From assembly GCF_009647655.1 (NCBI RefSeq), contig NZ_WJFD01000001.1, forward strand, positions 1,798,001 through 1,862,000: 64,000 bases of DNA, given 5' to 3'. Both the position numbers and the translations under genes were made by a program. Origin of the DNA: Chitinophaga sp. SYP-B3965. Its GTDB lineage: Bacteria; Bacteroidota; Bacteroidia; Chitinophagales; Chitinophagaceae. Shown here in pieces: positions 35,841-43,955 of this stretch (position 1 is its first letter; every line of letters starts with the position of its first letter). Below the pieces are notes generated by a model, which was not told the origin of the DNA, ran no database searches, and saw only the letters and a program-made list of their open reading frames with translations.

Positions 35841-35886
35841 CGGCCGTGATCATGAGCTATTTTTTCTGAAGAAGAAATGGTTCTAA
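35796..35886. repeat. duplicated 3' tail of the CorA gene
   Basis: The last 45 bases of the gene (35796-35840, stop included) are followed after 2 bases by an imperfect 44-base copy (35843-35886) with a few substitutions and one deletion. The copy reaches into the stop codon of the convergent NUDIX gene. Confidence 0.85.
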
Positions 35887-36338
35887 AACCTTTCCTTTAC
35901 GATCTTCGTTATTCTTTTATCTGTAGGGAGCGTAATGGCGTCTTCTGTAAAATCTTCCCAATCTACCCAGCGCACACCTTCTATCTGCACCATCGGATCA
36001 TCCGGTAATTCAAAATCGAAGGGTTTGCTGCCTGTTTTTACATTAAACGGGGAAATGCCTTTTACGAGATAATAAATAGCAATGATCTGCTGTTTGTTAT
36101 TAAATGCATTCATCTGGAAGAAGTCCGTGGTGTAAAGATGTTCCACTACTTCAATATCCTGGTTGATCTCTTCTTTCCATTCCCGCACCATACATTCCAG
36201 CGTGCCTTCTCCAAACTCGAGGCCACCGCCTGGGAACTTGGTGTATAATCCGCCACGAATATGTTCGTCGCTCACCAGCACCTGCTTTTTTTCGTTGATC
36301 ATGATCCCGTATACACGGACTGTAAATAGATCGGACAT
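35883..36338 (-). CDS. NUDIX hydrolase
   Basis: A 151-residue cytoplasmic pyrophosphohydrolase. The NUDIX box is complete: G-G-G-L-E-F-G-E-G...V-R-E-W-K-E-E-I (about residues 37-58). The substrate could be an oxidised nucleotide or a nucleotide sugar and cannot be told from the box. It lies 15 bases downstream of the YhhQ-like gene in the same direction and is probably co-transcribed. Its stop codon lies in the duplicated CorA tail. Confidence 0.93.
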   Translation of the reverse strand: MSDLFTVRVYGIMINEKKQVLVSDEHIRGGLYTKFPGGGLEFGEGTLECMVREWKEEINQDIEVVEHLYTTDFFQMNAFNNKQQIIAIYYLVKGISPFNVKTGSKPFDFELPDDPMVQIEGVRWVDWEDFTEDAITLPTDKRITKIVKERF

Positions 36339-36353
36339 GGTAAACTTTGATTA

Positions 36354-37151
36354 TTAATTGTTCATTGCCATCTGTTTCATTTCTGCGGCTTTCTCATGGC
36401 CCAGGTAACGTTCTATGATACCATGCACCCAATAAATGACCGGCGTTAACAGGATAGCTACTGCAAATTTATACATGTAATTGATAATACAAACACTGAT
36501 GATCAGGCTTAATGGCCAAACAAAATCCCCGTTAGGGTTATAGATCTTGGGGCCAATATAAAAGGCAATGAACAACACCACAAAACTGTCTATGAGCTGG
36601 GAAATGAGCGTAGACCCGGTGGCACGCAGCCAGATCTTCTTCTCCCCTGTTACTTTTTTGATCTTGTGAAAGGCAAATACGTCTACCAGCTGCCCCACCA
36701 GGAAGGCGGTGAGTGAGCCGATGATGATCAGGGAACTTTGCCCCAGGATCTGCTGATAGGCTTTATCCATATTGGGTACGCCGGAATTCACTTTACTGGT
36801 TACAAAGAAATCCGCCGGTGTTAAACGGATGGCCCAGAAGAAAATAAAGAAAGCAAATACGATCAGGCAGGCGGCCATCACGGACAGGAAGCGCACGCCT
36901 TTTACGCCATAATATTCATTGATGATGTCCGTCATAATGAACACTACCGGCCAGAGCAATACGCCGGCAGTCATGCTGAAGGTGTATACATCCCCTAAGA
37001 TGTGCAGGTTAGCGGGTGCTAAGCCCAGTGTGGCTTCCAGTGAAAAGATCTTTACCCCGATGATCTCTGCAATGAGTGCATTGGCTACAAAAATCCCACT
37101 CAGTATAACGAAGAGTTTTGTCGGTTTATCCTTTAAAATATTGATTATCAT
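36354..37151 (-). CDS. queuosine precursor transporter, YhhQ/VUT family
   Basis: A 265-residue inner-membrane protein with about six hydrophobic segments. ATG 37151 is chosen because it overlaps the upstream stop as ATGA and begins at the usual family N-terminus (MIINILKDKPTKLFVILSGI); the frame extends to 37385, but that part is the upstream gene read out of phase. Motifs: DIINEYYG after the third helix, F-L-V-G-Q-L-V-D-V-F and S-T-L-I-S-Q-L-I-D-S, all typical of YhhQ, which imports queuosine precursors for tRNA modification. Confidence 0.92.
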   Translation of the reverse strand: MIINILKDKPTKLFVILSGIFVANALIAEIIGVKIFSLEATLGLAPANLHILGDVYTFSMTAGVLLWPVVFIMTDIINEYYGVKGVRFLSVMAACLIVFAFFIFFWAIRLTPADFFVTSKVNSGVPNMDKAYQQILGQSSLIIIGSLTAFLVGQLVDVFAFHKIKKVTGEKKIWLRATGSTLISQLIDSFVVLFIAFYIGPKIYNPNGDFVWPLSLIISVCIINYMYKFAVAILLTPVIYWVHGIIERYLGHEKAAEMKQMAMNN

Positions 37152-37429
37152 ATGAAGAGTTCCAATTGGATCAGCAATATAATTACATTCAAAACAAAAA
37201 TATAGGGATGGATGTTGGTCCACTGCACTTTCCTGACCAATAATAGTATGGTTGTTAAGAGGCAAACGATGATATTGAGGGGTGCGGCTACCAGTCCGCC
37301 CAATACCATGATATGTTTCACCACATGCTGATAAGAATCCGTGTACTCCACCATCCTGATAATAAAACCTATTAAATAACAGCAATTACAGATAAAGCTG
37401 AACTTTAACAGGAAACGTAACCAACTCAT
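37148..37429 (-). CDS. small membrane protein coupled to YhhQ
   Basis: A 93-residue hydrophobic protein with about three membrane segments (8-26, 38-64 and 73-90). I do not recognise the family. Its TGA stop overlaps the ATG of the YhhQ-like gene, which argues strongly that it is real and translationally coupled. It heads a three-gene minus-strand operon with the transporter and NUDIX genes. Confidence 0.75.
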   Translation of the reverse strand: MSWLRFLLKFSFICNCCYLIGFIIRMVEYTDSYQHVVKHIMVLGGLVAAPLNIIVCLLTTILLLVRKVQWTNIHPYIFVLNVIILLIQLELFI

Positions 37430-37491
37430 ATTGAAATTTCCGATAAAATACAGTTATTTTGGATTCTTTAAAATTAAACCTGAAATACCCG

Positions 37492-39990
37492 ATGAAGCAA
37501 AACTGGCAAAAAGCTGTTCTTCCGCATGTGTATGCCATTCTTATTTTCCTGGCATTGAGTTTCGTATTTTGCTTTCCGGTATTGAACGGGCTGGAGATCA
37601 AGCAATCTGATACGGTATCATGGCAGGCCATGAGCCAGGAGGCGCGTGCTTATAAAGACAGCACGGGCATCAATCCTATCTGGACCAATGCCATGTTCGG
37701 TGGTATGCCTACCTACCAGATCTTCATGGCACAGGATAATTATACTTACCACCTTCATACCCTGCTTACCCTGGGTTTACCTAAGCCGGTGAATTTCTTT
37801 TTCCTGGCCATGGTAGGTTTTTATATTTTATTGCAGGTAATGCGTTTCCGGCAATGGGTGACCATTCTCGGCGCCATCGCCTTTGCTTTTGCTTCTTATA
37901 CACCTATCATCATTTCCGCAGGGCATGATACCAAGATGTTTACGATCGCCTATATGGCGCCGTTGCTGGCGGGGATACTGCTTACTTACCGGGGAAGATA
38001 CCTGATAGGAGGCATTATTACCTGTATCACCCTCTGCCTGATGATCACTTCAGGGCACTACCAGATGGTATATTATATGCTGCTCCTTTGCCTTTTCATC
38101 GGCATTGCACATTTGGTAAATGCTATCCGGCAAAAACAGGTGCCGCAATATGTAAAAGCTACGGGTGTGCTGCTATTCTTTGGCATTCTGTCTGTACTGC
38201 CTTCTACGGTAAGTTTATGGACCACTACTGAATTCAGTAAGTACACCATGCGTGGCGGGCATTCTGAATTAACACCACCTCCGGGCCAGGAGTCAGACAA
38301 ATCTGCTGGTGGCCTGGATAAAGGATATGCTTTCCAATGGAGCCAGGGGCCTTTTGAAACATTGACCATCTTATCACCTAACTTATATGGCGGCCCTACA
38401 CAGGGACCGCTGAGTACTTCCAGCAAAACCTATAAAGCTATTACTGAACTGGGCGTACCGCCTGTACAGGCAGAGCAGATAATAGAGGGCATGCCCCGCT
38501 ACTGGGGGCCGCAACCCATGACGGATGGCGGTATCTACTGGGGTGCTGTGATCATTTTCCTGTTTGTGCTGGCATTGTTCACCGTGAAGAGTTTTCATAA
38601 ATGGTGGATCCTGGCAGGCTGCATCCTGGGTGTGTTCCTGGCATGGGGCGATCATTTTGCCATCTTCAACTATTTCATTTTTGATCATCTTCCTTTATAT
38701 AATAAGTTCCGCGCACCTTCCCAGGCTTTGGTGTTACCGCAATTGCTGGTACCTTTCCTCGCCTGCTGGGCATTGAATGATGTGGTGACCGGCGCTATTA
38801 ATAAAGACCTGCTCCTGAAGCAACTGAAGAAAACAGTTTATATCGTAGGCGGCCTTTGCCTCCTGTTGCTGGTGGCTTCCTTTGGCATGATGAATTTCAG
38901 TTCTGCTACGGACCCTGCGAAGAATTTCTACCAGCAGTTCACCGGCGGAAATCAACAGGCTTTTGATACTTTATTGAATGCATTGATAGAAGACCGCGCT
39001 TCTTTAATGCGGATAGATACTTTCCGCACCCTCGTGATCGTATTGCTGGCAGCAGGTTTGATCTGGGCCTTCATTAAACAGAAGATCCAGGGCGCTCAGT
39101 TCCTCGTTGCGCTCACCATTATTGTAGCGCTGGACGAGATGCTGATAGACAGCCGCTACCTTGGTAAAAAATACTATGTAACACCTACAGATTATAAGAG
39201 TGCATTTGCACCCAGCCCGGTAGATCAGGCCATCAAACAAGATCCCGATCCTTATTACCGTGTATTCAATACCGTTAATTTCATGGATGCCATGAGCTCT
39301 TATCATCACAGGGCAGTGGGTGGTTACAGCCCGGTGAAACTGGCGCTTTACCAGGACCTTATAGAACATCAGCTGAGCAAAGGCAATCCTCATGTGCTCA
39401 ATATGCTGAATGCCAAGTATGTGATCTTTGCCAATAATCAACCGGGACCACAAGGTCAGCCAAGCCAGCAGCTGGCTTATCAGCAGAACCCCGGCGCATT
39501 GGGTAATGCCTGGTTTGTAGACAGCCTGGTATGGGCAAAAAATGCAGATGAAGAAATGAAAACACTGGATAGCCTGCCTACCGATCATGCTGCCGTGATA
39601 GATCAACGCTTTAAACCTGTACTGAATGGATATGCACCAGCGAAAGATTCCGCCAGCCATATCAAACTCACGAAATACGGACTGAACCAACTGGATTACA
39701 TAAGTGCCAACAGCAAACCCGGTTTTGCCGTGTTCTCTGACATCTATTATCCTGCAGGATGGAACGTGTATATTGATGGTAAGAAAGATGAGATCGTTCG
39801 GGTGAACTACCTGTTACGTGGTGTGAAAATACCAGCTGGTGACCATAAGATTGAAATGAAATTCGAGCCACGCTCTTATTACCTGGGTAATGCCATCACG
39901 CGCTGGTCTTCTGTGCTGATGCTGATCTTGCTGGCTGGCGCCATCGCCATTGAGGTGAGGAAGAGTGCGAAAGCAGCACCAAAAGTTTAA
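37492..39990 (+). CDS. YfhO-like polytopic membrane protein
   Basis: An 832-residue protein with about twelve membrane helices and a C-terminal extracytoplasmic domain of ~190 residues (ends F-S-D-I-Y-Y-P-A-G-W-N-V-Y-I-D-G-K, then a final helix). The start is ATG 37492; TTG 37459 lies over the probable promoter. YfhO in Firmicutes is a GT-C-type enzyme that glycosylates teichoic acids; Bacteroidota members probably decorate lipid-linked glycans. The gene sits at the edge of a large glycan cluster, which supports this. Its TAA and the stop of the convergent GT2 gene share the four bases TTAA. Confidence 0.88.
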   Translation: MKQNWQKAVLPHVYAILIFLALSFVFCFPVLNGLEIKQSDTVSWQAMSQEARAYKDSTGINPIWTNAMFGGMPTYQIFMAQDNYTYHLHTLLTLGLPKPVNFFFLAMVGFYILLQVMRFRQWVTILGAIAFAFASYTPIIISAGHDTKMFTIAYMAPLLAGILLTYRGRYLIGGIITCITLCLMITSGHYQMVYYMLLLCLFIGIAHLVNAIRQKQVPQYVKATGVLLFFGILSVLPSTVSLWTTTEFSKYTMRGGHSELTPPPGQESDKSAGGLDKGYAFQWSQGPFETLTILSPNLYGGPTQGPLSTSSKTYKAITELGVPPVQAEQIIEGMPRYWGPQPMTDGGIYWGAVIIFLFVLALFTVKSFHKWWILAGCILGVFLAWGDHFAIFNYFIFDHLPLYNKFRAPSQALVLPQLLVPFLACWALNDVVTGAINKDLLLKQLKKTVYIVGGLCLLLLVASFGMMNFSSATDPAKNFYQQFTGGNQQAFDTLLNALIEDRASLMRIDTFRTLVIVLLAAGLIWAFIKQKIQGAQFLVALTIIVALDEMLIDSRYLGKKYYVTPTDYKSAFAPSPVDQAIKQDPDPYYRVFNTVNFMDAMSSYHHRAVGGYSPVKLALYQDLIEHQLSKGNPHVLNMLNAKYVIFANNQPGPQGQPSQQLAYQQNPGALGNAWFVDSLVWAKNADEEMKTLDSLPTDHAAVIDQRFKPVLNGYAPAKDSASHIKLTKYGLNQLDYISANSKPGFAVFSDIYYPAGWNVYIDGKKDEIVRVNYLLRGVKIPAGDHKIEMKFEPRSYYLGNAITRWSSVLMLILLAGAIAIEVRKSAKAAPKV

Positions 39991-40904
39991 TACCATAAAC
40001 GGGCCTTCACGGCCTTCAGATATTTCCGGGCGGCAGCATGTAATGGCTGCCGCTTTTCTTTGCCCGGTATCTGCAGGATGGCTATCCAGCCTTTCCACCA
40101 TTCCCCCCAGTTCCAGCCGCTCTTTTGCAGGAATTCAAAAGACCACATGGCGGCTGTGCTGATGAAATACCGCAAGGGCAGATAACGGTAAGCCACTTTA
40201 CTTTTGTTGATCCACAACATTTTCATCTTCATCATCAGCGGCGTGCGCCCTAACGGAGATTCATTGTGCAGCACTACAATATCTGCGGTATAGGCAATAG
40301 TGTATCCCTTGTCCAGCGCCCGGTAGGTAAGATCATATTCTTCCATGCCATAAAAGAAATCTTCCGGATATACACCGGCGTTATCATACACTTCTTTTCT
40401 TATAGCATGCCCGCAGCCAATGTAATAAGGCGCCAGGAACTGTGCTTTATCTTTGTAGGCTTCAAATTGTTTGTGCGGAAAAGCATTCACCTGCATTTGC
40501 CCTGTACTGGCATATAATACTTTAAAACAGAGGATGCCGGTATGATGGGAAGTAAGGTAAGTAGAATGGAATGCATCCACGATCTGCACCAGCGCATCTT
40601 TATCCCGGAACCAGGCATCATCGTCTATCGTTACCAGCAAAGCAGCTTTAGCCTGCACGATGCCCAGGTTACGGCCTCTTGCCACACCCAGGTTCTCCTG
40701 TGAATACTGGTAGCGGAAAGGGATCTCCGGGTGTGTTTCTATAAATTGTTCTATAGGGCTGTAATCTGCTGTGGAGGCGTTATTGATGATGATCACTTCT
40801 TCCAGTAACTCCGAGGCCTGTTGCTGCTCTGTAATGTTGCGCAACAAAATTCCCAGGTCGTCCGGGCGGTTATATGTGATGATGATGATGGATAATTGCT
40901 TCAT
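39987..40904 (-). CDS. glycosyltransferase family 2
   Basis: A 305-residue cytoplasmic GT-A fold enzyme: N-terminal LSIIIITYNRPDDLGILL, metal-binding V-T-I-D-D-D-A-W and a G-M-E-E-Y-D-L-T-Y-R-A acceptor/base segment (about 185-195). The C-terminal ~70 residues carry an amphipathic, aromatic region likely to touch the membrane. It overlaps the upstream GT4 gene by 4 bases (ATGA). The sugar donor cannot be named. Confidence 0.93.
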   Translation of the reverse strand: MKQLSIIIITYNRPDDLGILLRNITEQQQASELLEEVIIINNASTADYSPIEQFIETHPEIPFRYQYSQENLGVARGRNLGIVQAKAALLVTIDDDAWFRDKDALVQIVDAFHSTYLTSHHTGILCFKVLYASTGQMQVNAFPHKQFEAYKDKAQFLAPYYIGCGHAIRKEVYDNAGVYPEDFFYGMEEYDLTYRALDKGYTIAYTADIVVLHNESPLGRTPLMMKMKMLWINKSKVAYRYLPLRYFISTAAMWSFEFLQKSGWNWGEWWKGWIAILQIPGKEKRQPLHAAARKYLKAVKARLWY

Positions 40905-42208
40905 AATAATAACTTACGGTAGGCCTCTGCAAAGGCGCGCATGCCAAAATGTTCCTGCGCATAGGCGATGTTATTACGGGCGATGGTTTGCAGCAGTGAG
41001 GGATCTGATTGCCAGATCTCCAGCAGGTCTGCGGCCAGTGATACCAGGTCTTTTTCTTTTTTGGTATGGTCCAGCAGGAAACCGTTCTCTCCGTTCTTCA
41101 CATGATACGGAATATCTCCCACATCTGTTGCCAGTACGGCCAGTCCGCGGGCCATGGCTTCCATGATCACCATGGGGAAACCTTCGCGGGAAGAAGTGAT
41201 CACGATCACCTGGTGTTCCCGGTAGATGGCGTCTATGGTGGCGGCATCTGTTTGTTCGCCGTAAAAATGGCAGTATGGGCGAAGTTCTGTTGGGATGGCA
41301 TCTTCTACGGCACCCATAAAACCGGCGATGGTGTTGGCTTGTTGTGCAATGCGGGCTACGAGGTGCGGGCGTTTTTCTGCTGTGCCGCGGCCTACGTAGA
41401 GCATGCGCGGCATGGCTTCGCCATGCGCGGCTTGCGTTGGCTGCAGCGATGCTGCTGGCGCTGATTGCAAGGGTGTTTCACCTGGTTGCATCGATGCTGA
41501 TTGCAAGGATGTTTCACCTGGCTGCAGCGATGCTGATTGCAACAATGTTGTTTCCATTGGTGGTAATGGAATTCCGTTCATCACCAGTTGAATTTTCTCC
41601 GCGTAGCTTTTAGGGATCTTATATGCTTTATATAATTTGATGTGTTCAGCAATACTATCCCGGCTGATCATCACCGTAGTTGTATAAAAAGGAATGAAAG
41701 GTATGCGTATATAAGAAAAACTGCAAAAGGAATGGATCAGTTCCACCTGCCGGATACCCTCCGGCAAATGCGGGCTGAGTTTATAGGCGAAGTTGCATTG
41801 GCCGTTAAACACTACCGGCGCGTTGCGCTGCCTGCTGATATAAGCAGCGGTGATACCACGCCAGATGAGGTTATTGAAATACAGGTATTTGTTATCCGTA
41901 TAAGTAGAAATATTCCGGATGGTGATATTGCTGCCTGTAAACTTCGGCAGCATCGCATCATTCATGGATTTCTTTGTAAAGAAGATGATCACTTTCTTTT
42001 CCGGGAACAACTGCGCTATTTCACTGTGTACTTTTTCAGCACCACCAACATGGTAAAAGGGAAAGAACAAAAAGAGATCGTATTCTTCCGGTAATGGTTT
42101 AAAACGGGCTATCAGCCTGCCCAGCAAAGCAAACGGGAAAATAAAGATCCCTTCTATCCGTCTTTTTAAAATGAGCCACTGATACATTACATCCTTTGTT
42201 TGATCCAT
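40901..42208 (-). CDS. glycosyltransferase family 4 with an internal repeat insertion
   Basis: A 435-residue GT-B fold enzyme. The N-terminal half has YHVGGAEKVHSEIA; the C-terminal half has the donor site MLYVGRGTAEKRPHLVARI, then TSSREGFPMVIMEAMARGLA with the conserved E-G-x-x-x-x-x-x-E pattern. Between the domains (about residues 222-265) is a Q/S/P-rich tandem repeat of 12 residues (LQSASxQPGETx) that the family does not normally have. The start at 42208 overlaps the previous GT2 by 22 bases; ATG 42187 would give a TAATG junction. Confidence 0.92.
   Translation of the reverse strand: MDQTKDVMYQWLILKRRIEGIFIFPFALLGRLIARFKPLPEEYDLFLFFPFYHVGGAEKVHSEIAQLFPEKKVIIFFTKKSMNDAMLPKFTGSNITIRNISTYTDNKYLYFNNLIWRGITAAYISRQRNAPVVFNGQCNFAYKLSPHLPEGIRQVELIHSFCSFSYIRIPFIPFYTTTVMISRDSIAEHIKLYKAYKIPKSYAEKIQLVMNGIPLPPMETTLLQSASLQPGETSLQSASMQPGETPLQSAPAASLQPTQAAHGEAMPRMLYVGRGTAEKRPHLVARIAQQANTIAGFMGAVEDAIPTELRPYCHFYGEQTDAATIDAIYREHQVIVITSSREGFPMVIMEAMARGLAVLATDVGDIPYHVKNGENGFLLDHTKKEKDLVSLAADLLEIWQSDPSLLQTIARNNIAYAQEHFGMRAFAEAYRKLLL
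41446..41555. repeat. in-frame 36-bp tandem repeat inside the GT4 gene
   Basis: One clear unit (41491-41526) is flanked by two diverged copies (about 41446-41490 and 41527-41555). The period of 36 bases keeps the frame and encodes the 12-residue LQSASxQPGETx linker. Confidence 0.8.
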
Positions 42209-42987
42209 TTAGCGATGCCTGTTACCCCATCTTTACACATGCCTGCCACTACCCTTGCATCAAAACCATTAAACGCCCCTTTGGCCAGCCTGGCTGCCAG
42301 GAAACGTCTTTTGCAGCGGAACTGTTTAAAGAAAAGGTTCTGCCGTTTCAGATTCACCGCTGTGATGGAAGCACTGTGCACGCGGTACAATAATAATGTT
42401 TCCGGTACTTTCTCCATCACTTCTCCCCCGGCCTGCATGCGCAGCCAGAGATCATAATCTTCTATATGCTGTTGTGCAGGATTGTAAAGGTATTGCTTTA
42501 ATACAGCCGTTCGCACCATAATACCAGGGTGTGCGATGCAGTTGGCATAAGGCAGCGTTTGCCTGATCTGTGCAGCTGTGTAATTCTGCCGGTCTGCCGG
42601 CCAGGTACCGGTTTCCACCCCCTGCTCATTGATGAATGTGATGAAGCAACCCACTAACGCCGTTTGCGGATAGGCTTCCAGCCAGGCAGCCTGTTTGGCA
42701 AAGCGTTCCGGCAAACAGAGATCATCTGCATCTATCCTGGCAATATAAGTGCCCTTCGCTTCTGCGATGCCGCGGTTCAGCGTACCCACCAATCCCATAT
42801 TGGGATGATGGAAATAACGGATCCGGCTATCTGAAAAAGATCTGATCACCTGTTCACTTTCATCCGTAGAGCCATCATTAAGCACCAGCAATTCAAAGTC
42901 TCCTTCCGTTTGCGAAAGGATGCTTTGCATGGTAGCTGCAATGAACGCGGCACTATTGTAAACCGGCAATAAAACTGTTAAACGCAT
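42187..42987 (-). CDS. glycosyltransferase family 2
   Basis: A 266-residue GT-A enzyme from ATG 42987 (MRLTVLLPVYNSAAFIAATM), 4 bases after the GT11 stop; the frame extends to 43050 inside the GT11 gene. The DxD motif is I-A-R-I-D-A-D-D-L, followed by H-P-G-I-M-V-R and I-E-D-Y-D-L-W-L-R, the usual catalytic segment. The donor and acceptor are unknown. Confidence 0.93.
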   Translation of the reverse strand: MRLTVLLPVYNSAAFIAATMQSILSQTEGDFELLVLNDGSTDESEQVIRSFSDSRIRYFHHPNMGLVGTLNRGIAEAKGTYIARIDADDLCLPERFAKQAAWLEAYPQTALVGCFITFINEQGVETGTWPADRQNYTAAQIRQTLPYANCIAHPGIMVRTAVLKQYLYNPAQQHIEDYDLWLRMQAGGEVMEKVPETLLLYRVHSASITAVNLKRQNLFFKQFRCKRRFLAARLAKGAFNGFDARVVAGMCKDGVTGIAKWIKQRM

Positions 42988-42991
42988 ATGT

Positions 42992-43846
42992 TTATATTCT
43001 GTGCCAACTGGCAGGAACAAGGTCTTTTGCATCCACGTCTGCAACAGCAAACCATTTTGCGGGTGCTACCACCCGTTTTTCTTTATAGGTGTTCAACCAG
43101 GCCGCCCACCAGCTAAAACTACTGTTGGCAATGATCTGGTGCCTGCAATGGCTCATCAGGAACAGGTCCTCATACTGCGTATGGCTGAGGTCCCCGCTCA
43201 CGATCTCGTAAGTGATGCCCGATGGGAGATTATCTTTCACCCAGGCCGGGTCGTTCGTAAAAATATAGAATTTTGCATGCGGATGACGCGTGAGCATATA
43301 CCTGGCAGCTGCGTCATAATACGCTGGTTCACAGATCCCGTGATAAGCAGCGGTGGCAGCATCTGTATAATCACCACGGCGGAAATGCATGGCAATACTT
43401 TCTGTAGCCTGTAGTTCTGCTGCTTTGTTCAATATGTTGGGAGAAAAGGGGATCGAAAAAGTAAAATCGCTTAAAATAGTTTCCTGTACCGGTTCAAAAT
43501 ACCGCCAGCTTTGCCAGTATCCTTTCAGGTAAACAGGTGGCTGCGCCTGAAACAATAACGCATCAAATTCGTAATGCCGTTCTTTATAAACCCGGCGATA
43601 CGGCGTGGGCAATACCCGGTTCAATACCTTACCCACCGTGCCCTGTTTAAATGCAGCCAGGTCTGCCGGGGTAGCAATGCCTGCCTGTATGTTCAACCCG
43701 TTCAACCCGTACATCCCTTTCTGCCGGGACTCGTAACTCTCCGGATCCAGCAGCAGGGGCACCTGGTATTTTGCAGCCAGGGAACGGCCTGCAGCATATT
43801 GAAACATCTGGTTACCCAGGCCGCCTTTCAGTTGAACAAGGATCAA
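42992..43846 (-). CDS. alpha-1,2-fucosyltransferase, GT11
   Basis: A 284-residue cytoplasmic GT-B enzyme with the family motifs in order: L-K-G-G-L-G-N-Q-M-F-Q-Y-A-A-G at the N-terminus, H-F-R-R-G-D-Y (the GDP-fucose site, about 154-160) and N-S-S-F-S-W-W-A-A-W near the end. It adds fucose in alpha-1,2 linkage to galactose, as in H-type antigens. It starts a four-gene minus-strand run (GT11, GT2, GT4, GT2) and diverges from the flippase gene. The GT6 gene 1.6 kb away could use its product. Confidence 0.95.
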   Translation of the reverse strand: MILVQLKGGLGNQMFQYAAGRSLAAKYQVPLLLDPESYESRQKGMYGLNGLNIQAGIATPADLAAFKQGTVGKVLNRVLPTPYRRVYKERHYEFDALLFQAQPPVYLKGYWQSWRYFEPVQETILSDFTFSIPFSPNILNKAAELQATESIAMHFRRGDYTDAATAAYHGICEPAYYDAAARYMLTRHPHAKFYIFTNDPAWVKDNLPSGITYEIVSGDLSHTQYEDLFLMSHCRHQIIANSSFSWWAAWLNTYKEKRVVAPAKWFAVADVDAKDLVPASWHRI

Positions 43847-43955
43847 AGCTTTCTCATTTTGGCCGTAAAAATATTTATTTTCGCGTTCATTATTATTGAT
43901 TACGTTTATATATGGTGCAAATAAACGAATGTTGCACCAGCCGGAGCCAAATATT

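Noticed and set aside
35841..35886. The repeated CorA tail considered as an assembly artefact.
   Set aside because: The copies differ at several positions, which a simple assembly duplication would not show.
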